Shown one piece after another: positions 6,367 to 11,796 of a stretch of 14,504 nucleotides of DNA. Both the position numbers and the translations under genes were made by a program. Within the stretch, counting starts at the first letter, position 1. Each line of letters opens with the position of its first letter. Source of the stretch: Clostridia bacterium (GTDB lineage Bacteria; Bacillota_A; Clostridia; Oscillospirales; CAG-272); NCBI GenBank assembly GCA_017529175.1, contig JAFXNX010000317.1, forward strand, positions 1-14,504, read 5' to 3'. A model generated the notes under the pieces. It had not been told where the DNA came from, ran no database searches, and saw only the letters and a program-made list of their open reading frames with translations.

Positions 6367-7419
6367 TCATTGCCGTTCTGCCAAGTTTATCCTCTCTGAA
6401 AGACGGGACTTATCCATTTCCGCTTCCTTAAGCGTGACCTCTTCGGTCATCCCCCATTCGTCGCGAAGCAGCGCGATGATGCGATCGTAAGTTGCCGCGG
6501 CATTCGCGTAATCTCCCTTTATCTCGTAAATCTGCGCGATCGCCTGAAGTTCGTCATAATATCTCGGCCTTCTCGTCTCATGTTCAAAGGAACGCTCGTA
6601 CAGCGCGATCGCCTTATCGTACTCACACGTCGACGCGTAGTACTGCGCCGCCTCGAAAAGGCAGGCGAAGTCGTCAGAACGAGACGCGAGAAGGTCTTCG
6701 ATGATCTTATCAGCTCCCTCTTTGTCAAATCGCGCAAGCGCGATATGCGCCGCGTATATTTCACAGATGACCGGATCTGCGTCTTTCAGCGCGCGAAGCT
6801 TTCCGAGCGCCTCTTCCGCCTCGTCTGCGCGGCGGTCGGCGATCAGGTTATCGAGCAGATACAGGTATGGGGAGCGAAGGTCGGGATGTTTTGCCGAGAG
6901 CTCGCGATAGAATTCGATCGCCGCAAGATGATTTGAGCAGTTCCAGTCCCAAGCGGCGTCTCCTTCCGCCATATTAAGCATCCACTGACACCCCTTCTCA
7001 CCCGGAGCGAGGCGTATCGCGTCATGCGCGTATTTTTTCACTTTTTCGGCGTATGCGTTCATTTTATGCCAGAAGAGGTATGCGATCAAACCCGTCGCTC
7101 TCTTTTTGTATTTTTCTTCGTTGAGCTTTGATTCAAGGAATTCCGCGTACTCAGAAAATACGTCGCCGGGGATGTCGTCTTCCGCGTCGAGCCTGTTCTC
7201 GATGCGGCTTAGCCTCTGTTCCGCCGTCAGATCGAAAAGATCGTCTATGCTGACGCCGAACGTCTCCGCAAGGATGGGAAGCGTCGAAATATCCGGCATC
7301 GCCGCCGACGTTTCCCATTTCGAGACTGACTGAGCCACGACTCCGAGCCGTTCCGCCAGCGCTTCCTGTGTCAGACCGGATCTTAGCCTTAACTGCTTTA
7401 TTCTCTTTCCGAGTTCCAT
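6367..7419 (-). CDS. XRE-family transcriptional regulator with TPR-type C-terminus
   Basis: 350 residues; the ATG follows GGAGG by eight bases. Residues ~3-60 are a classical HTH_3/XRE DNA-binding domain (GKRIKQLRLRSGLTQEALAERLGV, SVSKWE, PDISTLPILAETFGVSIDDLF). Residues ~75-345 are all-helical with tetratricopeptide-like pairs (AIEFYRELSAKHPD, YDKAIALYERSFEHE, GDYANAAATYDRIIALL). XRE-TPR proteins usually sense a peptide or protein partner through the helical repeats and alter transcription. No target gene is obvious: both neighbours have their own promoters and no divergent partner is present. A Cys and a Trp-rich segment (CQWMLNMAEGDAAWDWNC) lie mid-protein. Probably autoregulated, as is usual, but no operator is visible. 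Confidence 0.88.
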   Translation of the reverse strand: MELGKRIKQLRLRSGLTQEALAERLGVVAQSVSKWETSAAMPDISTLPILAETFGVSIDDLFDLTAEQRLSRIENRLDAEDDIPGDVFSEYAEFLESKLNEEKYKKRATGLIAYLFWHKMNAYAEKVKKYAHDAIRLAPGEKGCQWMLNMAEGDAAWDWNCSNHLAAIEFYRELSAKHPDLRSPYLYLLDNLIADRRADEAEEALGKLRALKDADPVICEIYAAHIALARFDKEGADKIIEDLLASRSDDFACLFEAAQYYASTCEYDKAIALYERSFEHETRRPRYYDELQAIAQIYEIKGDYANAAATYDRIIALLRDEWGMTEEVTLKEAEMDKSRLSERINLAERQ

Positions 7420-7451
7420 TGTAACTGCCTCCGTTTGTCATCTTCGGCTTC

Positions 7452-7480
7452 ATTGTATCACAAATCGGAGCGCTTTTCAA
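7452..7480 (-). promoter_or_regulatory. Promoter of the XRE-TPR regulator
   Basis: On the minus strand TTGAAA (7480-7475), a 17-base spacer and TACAAT (7457-7452), with a leader of about 26 bases before the ATG. The TG four bases before the -10 adds a partial extended -10. Confidence 0.72.
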
Positions 7481-7595
7481 TAACGCAGCTTTCGGGAAAG
7501 CTCTCCCGTCACGGGAGAAGACGCCGTGTGAGGGCGGCGCGATATGTCCGCTTCCCGAATGAAACTGTAACGGGAGCCCCGCTCCTTTATAAAGC
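7481..7595. other. Hairpin-rich flank of the second dispersed repeat
   Basis: Non-coding. It contains AGCTTTC/GAAAGCT (7487-7502), TCTCCCG/CGGGAGA (7502-7518), a CGCCG/CGGCG pair around 7522-7540, and the box GCGCGATATGT (7537-7547) shared with 2806-2816. It extends the structured region that begins at the end of thrS. Confidence 0.55.
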
Positions 7596-7704
7596 AGCAA
7601 GCCCGAAAACGCTTGCGTTTTCGGGCTTGCTTTCGGGTTTCCAAAGGGATTTTTCCCTTTGGCGGGGTTCGGGGTCCTCAAAAATCGTCAGATTTTTGGG
7701 GTTC
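7596..7704 (-). repeat. Three-hairpin dispersed repeat, copy 2
   Basis: It begins about 28 bases after the thrS stop on the minus strand. In that direction it has the GAACCCC...GAGGACCCC hairpin (7671-7704, identical to 2922-2955), CCAAAGGGA/TCCCTTTGG (7641-7662) and a perfect 17-bp-arm hairpin (7596-7612 / 7615-7631; AGCAAGCCCGAAAACGC). The last hairpin shares the CCCGAAAA/TTTTCGGG core with copy 1. It has only a weak T-rich tail (CTTTAT), so termination here is less certain. Confidence 0.88.
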
Positions 7705-7731
7705 ACGGTTCGGGGCAGCGCTCCGCGTTTC

Positions 7732-9516
7732 TTACTTCCTGTTCGCTATCTCGTCCTTCAGCTTTGCGATGAAATCATCGAGAGACATCGTTTCCGTCTG
7801 CTGAGTGTCGCGGCTGCGGATCGCGACCGTACCCTCCTCCGCTTCCTTCTGACCGATGACGACCATGTAAGGAACGCGGTCGACGACCTGCGCCTCGCGG
7901 ATCATATAGCCTATCTTCTCGTTGCGCTCGTCGATCTCCGCGCGCACACCCGCGTCGCAGAGCGCGTCATAGATCTTGTGGCCGTATTCCGCGACCTTTT
8001 CGGAAACGAGAAGAACTTTCGCCTGCGTCGGAGCGAGCCATACGGGGAACTTGCCCTTCGTCTCCTCGATGATGTACGCCATAAAGCGGTCGAGAGAGCC
8101 GAGGATCGCGCGGTGGATAACGACGGGCGTCTTCTTCTCGTCGTTCGAGTCGACGTATTTGAGATCGAACTTCGCCGGCAGGCAGAAGTCGAGCTGACAC
8201 GTCGAGAGCGTGATCTCCGCGCCGACTGCGGGCTTGACGTTTACGTCGAGCTTCGGGCCGTAGAACGCCGCTTCTCCTATCTCTTCCGTGTAATCTATGC
8301 CGAGCTGGTTGAGCACGTCGCGAAGAGCGGATTCCGCTTTCTCCCACATCTCGTCGTCCTGGTGATATTTGACTTTGTCGTCCGGGTCGCGCAGCGACAG
8401 AACGCATCTGTAGTTCGTGATACCGAAGTCTTTGTAAACCTCAAATATCAGATCTACGACACGCGCGACTTCGTCCTTGATCTGTTCGGGCGTTACGAAC
8501 AGGTGCGCGTCGTTCTGGCAGAAATGGCGTCCGCGCTCGATGCCCTTGAGCGTTCCGCTCGACTCGAATCTGAAATCGTGAGCGATCTCGCCGATCCTGA
8601 TCGGAAGCTCGCGGTACGAATGGTTGCGGTTAGCATATATCATCATGTGATGCGGGCAGTTCATCGGGCGCAGAACGAAGCGCTCGTCTTCGACTTCCAT
8701 CGCGGGGAACATATTGTCCTTATAGTGATCCCAGTGTCCGCTCGTCTGATAGAGCTGTACCGTACCGACGCAGGGCGTCAGAACGTGCTGATATCCGAGG
8801 GCGAGTTCCTTGTCGCGGATATAGTTTTCAAGCTCGCGCCAGATCGTATATCCCTTCGGAAGGAACATTGGAAGTCCTTTTCCGATAAGGTCGTCCGTCA
8901 TAAAGAGTCTCATTTCGCGTCCGATCTTGCGGTGGTCGCGCTGTTCAGCCTCTGCGAGCTGCTTCAGGTATTCGTCAAGCTCCTCCTGCGACAGAAAAGC
9001 CGTACCCTTGATCCTGGTCAGCATCTTGTTGTTCTTATCGTTCTTCCAGTAAGCGCCGGACTGCGTCATGATCTTGAACGCCTTGAGCGCTTTCGTGTAG
9101 CAGATATGCGGGCCCGTACACATATCGACATAGTCGCCCTGGCGGTAGAAGCTGATCTCGGCGTCCTCGGGAAGGTCGGCGATATGCTCTACCTTGTATT
9201 TCTCGCCGCGCTCTTCCATATAAGCGACCGCTTCTTCGCGCGAGAGGACGAACGGCTTGATCGGCAGATTCTCTTTAACGATCTTCTTCATCTCCGCTTC
9301 GATCTTGGCAAGGTCCTCGTCGGAAAGCTTCACGTCGCCGAGATCGACGTCGTAGTAGAAGCCCGTCTCGTTCGCGGGACCGTAAGCGAACATTGCTTCC
9401 GGCCAAAGGCGCTTTATCGCCTGAGCCATAATGTGCGCCGCGGAATGGCGCAGAACGTGGAGTTCTTCCGCTTCCGGACAAACGTCCGCGTTTCCGTTTG
9501 CATAAATGATCTTCAT
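7732..9516 (-). CDS. thrS: Threonine--tRNA ligase lacking the TGS domain
   Basis: 594 residues. It charges tRNA-Thr with threonine in the cytoplasm. The ATG at 9516 follows AAGGAGA, and an in-frame TAG lies just upstream, so there is no longer N-terminus. The usual ~60-residue TGS domain (N1) is missing; the protein starts close to the N2 editing domain, whose HxxxH is His24-Ser-Ala-Ala-His28, with DMCTGPH and KNKMLTRIKGTAF further on. The class II catalytic core follows: MNCPHHMM (zinc Cys), motif 2 region RFESSGTLKGIERGRHFCQNDAHLF (zinc His; Phe-Cys instead of the more usual Phe-Thr) and motif 3 HRAILGSLDRFM (zinc His). The anticodon-binding domain is at the C-terminus (FPVWLAPTQAKVLLVSEK to the end). 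It is controlled by the T-box leader upstream. TGS-less ThrRS is a known variant, so this is probably functional. Confidence 0.95.
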   Translation of the reverse strand: MKIIYANGNADVCPEAEELHVLRHSAAHIMAQAIKRLWPEAMFAYGPANETGFYYDVDLGDVKLSDEDLAKIEAEMKKIVKENLPIKPFVLSREEAVAYMEERGEKYKVEHIADLPEDAEISFYRQGDYVDMCTGPHICYTKALKAFKIMTQSGAYWKNDKNNKMLTRIKGTAFLSQEELDEYLKQLAEAEQRDHRKIGREMRLFMTDDLIGKGLPMFLPKGYTIWRELENYIRDKELALGYQHVLTPCVGTVQLYQTSGHWDHYKDNMFPAMEVEDERFVLRPMNCPHHMMIYANRNHSYRELPIRIGEIAHDFRFESSGTLKGIERGRHFCQNDAHLFVTPEQIKDEVARVVDLIFEVYKDFGITNYRCVLSLRDPDDKVKYHQDDEMWEKAESALRDVLNQLGIDYTEEIGEAAFYGPKLDVNVKPAVGAEITLSTCQLDFCLPAKFDLKYVDSNDEKKTPVVIHRAILGSLDRFMAYIIEETKGKFPVWLAPTQAKVLLVSEKVAEYGHKIYDALCDAGVRAEIDERNEKIGYMIREAQVVDRVPYMVVIGQKEAEEGTVAIRSRDTQQTETMSLDDFIAKLKDEIANRK

Positions 9517-9552
9517 ATTCTATCTCCTTGATGTTTATTATCTTTATAAAAC

Positions 9553-9583
9553 AAAAAATCCGACAACGTTGATACGCTGCCGG
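9553..9583 (-). terminator. Regulated terminator within the thrS T-box leader
   Basis: On the minus strand CCGGCAGCG (9583-9575), a 6-base loop, CGTTGTCGG (9568-9560) and a six-T run. The stem has two G-U pairs in RNA. It sits between the T-box motif and the thrS ribosome binding site, and should be replaced by the antiterminator when uncharged tRNA-Thr binds. Confidence 0.85.
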
Positions 9584-9672
9584 GGTGCGTCTTACGGCGC
9601 ACGGTTCCACCCGAAATTTTAACTCGTTTATATTGTTTTTTACCTTTCGGCGGGCAGGCGGTATCTCATTCA

Positions 9673-9709
9673 GGGGTCCTCAAGGCGAATGATGTGAGCC
9701 TTGGGGTTC
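9673..9709 (-). repeat. Boundary motif of the dispersed repeat inside the thrS leader
   Basis: On the plus strand it reads GGGGTCCTCAA, 17 bases, TTGGGGTTC. The same 11- and 9-base boundaries frame the hairpins at 2922-2955 and 7671-7704. The inner stem differs (CAAGGC/GCCTTG rather than CAAAAATC/GATTTTTG), yet still pairs. It lies just after the proposed Stem I of the T-box. Confidence 0.75.
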
Positions 9710-9794
9710 CCATTGCATCGTGAAGGGGACGCTTTCAGCCGCGGCGTCCGTCTCTGGGCATCCGTTTTGCAAAGGACTTGTTCTGCTTGATGAG

Positions 9795-9823
9795 AGTATA
9801 ACACTCAAAAACTCTTTTGTCAA
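9795..9823 (-). promoter_or_regulatory. Promoter of thrS
   Basis: On the minus strand a perfect TTGACA (9823-9818), a 17-base spacer and TATACT (9800-9795). This strong sigma-A type promoter is located correctly for the T-box leader, with transcription starting near 9788. Confidence 0.85.
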
Positions 9824-9857
9824 TACCGATCTTCATTTTTTCCTTTCACCAATTTAC

Positions 9858-9886
9858 TTGAAATTTCCATTTCGATATGATAAACT
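9858..9886 (+). promoter_or_regulatory. Promoter of the DUF6472-like/comM pair
   Basis: TTGAAA (9858-9863), a 17-base spacer and TAAACT (9881-9886), about 38 bases before the first ATG. The -10 matches consensus at four of six positions. It is divergent from the thrS promoter, with only ~35 bases between the two -35 boxes. Confidence 0.5.
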
Positions 9887-9923
9887 GATTATAGCATAAG
9901 AGAACGGTATAACGGAGAGAGCT

Positions 9924-10109
9924 ATGAGTAAGAAAACGACGAACTGCGAAGACTGCGTTCACTACGATTACAACGACGAGACAGACTCGTACGAGTGCAC
10001 GGAAGACCTCGACGAGGACGAGCTTGTTCGCTTTATCAAGGGCGACAACGGAAATTGCCCTTATTACAGATACTACGACGAGTACAAATTCGTCAGAAAA
10101 CAGAATTAG
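9924..10109 (+). CDS. Small four-cysteine acidic protein, DUF6472-like
   Basis: 61 residues starting at an ATG preceded by GGAGA. Cys8-x2-Cys11, Cys25 and Cys45 would suit a small zinc-binding fold. The pattern NCEDCVHYDYN, YECTEDLDEDELVRFI, NCPYYRYYDEYKFVRKQN matches, from memory, the DUF6472 family of small Clostridia proteins; its function is unknown. It is rich in Asp/Glu and Tyr, with no signal peptide or membrane segment. comM starts ten bases after its stop, so the two are probably co-transcribed from the promoter at 9858. Confidence 0.85.
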   Translation: MSKKTTNCEDCVHYDYNDETDSYECTEDLDEDELVRFIKGDNGNCPYYRYYDEYKFVRKQN

Positions 10110-10119
10110 AGGATAGTTT

Positions 10120-11652
10120 ATGCTGACAACAACTTACGGCGCGGGACTTCTCGGTATCGACGGATTTCTTGTGACGGTCGAGTGCAACAGCACGAGAGCG
10201 CTTCCGAACTTTGAAATGGTAGGACTTCCGGACGCCGCGGTAAAGGAATCGAAGCAGAGGGTCGAGACCGCGATATACAACACGGGCATATCCGCGTCGG
10301 ACCTCGACATAAAAATTAATCTCGCGCCCGCCGATATGAGAAAAGAGGGCTCGGCGCTTGACCTCGCGATAGCAGTCGCGATGCTGCAGGGCAAAAAAGT
10401 CGTCCCGCCCGATCTTTATCTGCTCGACAAAATGTTCATCGGAGAACTCTCCTTCTCCGGCGCGGTGCGTCCGGTCAAGGGAGTTTTGAGTATGGCGCTT
10501 TGCGCCCGCGAGCGCGGGATAGAAGAACTGTTCGTCGCGCCGGAGAACGCGCCAGAAGCGTCAGTCGTCGACGGCGTGACGGTCTTCGCCGCGACGTCTC
10601 TTGCCGACGTGATCGCTCATCTTAACGGCAGAAAGACGCTTGATGCGTCGCCGCGCGCGGAATACAACGAGAACGCCTCATTCGAGCAGGGACCCGACTT
10701 TGCCGACGTAAAAGGGCAGGAAGCGGTGAAGCGCGCGCTCGAGATCGCGGCGGCGGGCGGACACAACGTACTTATGATAGGCCCTCCCGGGTCAGGAAAA
10801 TCGATGCTGGCAAAACGTCTTCCGTCGATCCTTCCTCCGATGACGTTCGAGGAAGCGCTCGAGACGACGAGGGTACACTCCGCGATAGGGATGCTGAGCC
10901 CGGACCGGTCTCTTGTGACGGTAAGACCGTTCCGCTCGCCTCATCACACGCTCAGCGCTCAGGCGATGGTCGGCGGCGGGAGCCGCGTTCCCACAGCGGG
11001 AGAAGTTTCTATCGCGCACAACGGAGTTTTGTTCCTCGACGAGCTGCCCGAGTTTCACAAGGACGTGACGGAATCTTTGCGTCAGCCGATGGAAGACGGA
11101 CGCGTCACTGTCACGAGAACGGGCGGGAGGCTGACGTTCCCGAGCTCGTTTATGCTCGTCGCGGCGATGAATCCGTGCAAGTGCGGTTTTTACGGTTCGA
11201 CGACCAAAAAATGCACCTGCAAGCCAACGGACATCAAGAATTATTTATCGAAGATAAGCGGACCGCTTCTTGACAGGATCGATATTCAGGTCGAGGTGCC
11301 CGCGCTCTCGTTCGACGAGTTGTCGGTAAAGCGCGAGGCGGAAAGATCCTCCGCGATACGCGAGAGAGTTGTCGCGGCGAGGGAGAGAGCGAAGGAACGC
11401 CTCTTGCCCGACGGCATTTCCTGCAACGCGGCGATGGGTTCGTCGGAAATAAAAAAACACTGCGCGATAGACGACGCGGCGAAATCGCTCCTGAAAGCGG
11501 CGTTCGACAGTATGGGGATGTCGGGCAGAGGCTACGACCGCATCCTTCGCGTCGCGCGCACTATCGCCGACCTTGACTCGTCGGACTCGATCACCGCCCG
11601 CCACGTCGCCGAGGCGATACGCCTGCGAACGCTTGATAAAAAATATTTTTAA
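10120..11652 (+). CDS. comM: YifB/ComM-family Mg-chelatase-like AAA+ ATPase
   Basis: 510 residues, the normal length for the family, with GAGGA before the ATG. In species where it was studied, ComM is a hexameric helicase that drives branch migration to integrate DNA taken up by transformation. Residues ~5-170 are the N-terminal ChlI/Lon-S5-like domain (GIDGFLVTVECN, LPNFEMVGLPDAAVKESKQRV, INLAPADMRKEGSALDLAIA). The AAA+ core has Walker A GPPGSGKS (221-228) and Walker B VLFLDE (303-308). A four-cysteine knuckle (Cys353, Cys355, Cys365, Cys367) follows, as in typical ComM. The C-terminal helical lid (SGRGYDRILRVARTIADL) ends the protein. No other competence genes (dprA, comE) are in the window, so its context is only the DUF6472-like gene upstream. 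The hairpin at 11661-11690 probably ends the transcript. Confidence 0.94.
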   Translation: MLTTTYGAGLLGIDGFLVTVECNSTRALPNFEMVGLPDAAVKESKQRVETAIYNTGISASDLDIKINLAPADMRKEGSALDLAIAVAMLQGKKVVPPDLYLLDKMFIGELSFSGAVRPVKGVLSMALCARERGIEELFVAPENAPEASVVDGVTVFAATSLADVIAHLNGRKTLDASPRAEYNENASFEQGPDFADVKGQEAVKRALEIAAAGGHNVLMIGPPGSGKSMLAKRLPSILPPMTFEEALETTRVHSAIGMLSPDRSLVTVRPFRSPHHTLSAQAMVGGGSRVPTAGEVSIAHNGVLFLDELPEFHKDVTESLRQPMEDGRVTVTRTGGRLTFPSSFMLVAAMNPCKCGFYGSTTKKCTCKPTDIKNYLSKISGPLLDRIDIQVEVPALSFDELSVKREAERSSAIRERVVAARERAKERLLPDGISCNAAMGSSEIKKHCAIDDAAKSLLKAAFDSMGMSGRGYDRILRVARTIADLDSSDSITARHVAEAIRLRTLDKKYF

Positions 11653-11660
11653 AATTTACG

Positions 11661-11690
11661 AGGGGGAACTTTTCGAGAAAAGTTCCCCCT
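11661..11690. terminator. Palindromic hairpin between convergent comM and SBP genes (dispersed repeat)
   Basis: A perfect inverted repeat with 14-bp arms and a 2-base loop (AGGGGGAACTTTTC / GAAAAGTTCCCCCT). On the minus strand it is followed by TCGTAAATTTT and further T-runs. A related palindrome with 16-bp arms is at 14327-14360, so this belongs to a dispersed family that can act as a bidirectional terminator. Confidence 0.7.
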
Positions 11691-11692
11691 TC

Positions 11693-11796
11693 GATCCCCT
11701 TTAAAAGCTTTTGGAAATGAGTTTATTTAAGCGTTATAATACAGATCACCCTTTCAAAAGCTTCCGGAAATGAGTTTATTTAAGCGTTATATTTTG
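11693..11796. repeat. Tandem duplication covering the 3' end of the SBP gene
   Basis: Two units, 11693-11743 and 11744-11796, each starting with GATC and nearly identical over AAAAGCTT..GGAAATGAG and TTTATTTAAGCGTTATA. The second unit includes the last codons of the SBP gene. Read on the minus strand in the same register, the first unit encodes the same final residues, Ile-Thr-Leu-Lys-stop. Confidence 0.85.

Larger units (their letters stand above)
9553..9790 (-). ncRNA. T-box riboswitch leader of thrS
   Basis: A ~235-base leader between the thrS promoter and gene. The T-box motif GGGTGGAACCGTGCGCC is at 9612-9596 (minus), whose UGGA would pair with an NCCA tRNA end. It is followed by an intrinsic terminator (9583-9560, then TTTTTT 9558-9553). 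Stem I can be drawn from UUGCA (9772-9768) with UGCAA (9717-9713), and an upper hairpin GGACGC/GCGUCC (9749-9744 / 9732-9727) with CAGAGA and GGCUGAAA, as in the AG-bulge and distal loop of T-boxes. Candidate threonine specifiers are ACC at 9707-9705 and ACG at 9721-9719; I cannot decide between them by eye. Uncharged tRNA-Thr binding would favour the antiterminator and allow thrS transcription. Confidence 0.9.

Noticed and set aside
7435..9531. Long plus-strand open frame (~700 codons) opposite thrS
   Set aside because: It is the antisense shadow of a clear ThrRS; its translation is Arg/Val/Leu-rich with no family features, as expected from GC-rich third positions on the other strand.
11693..11796. 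Start of a CRISPR-like array
   Set aside because: Only two units, no unique spacers, and the unit includes coding sequence; it is a tandem duplication.
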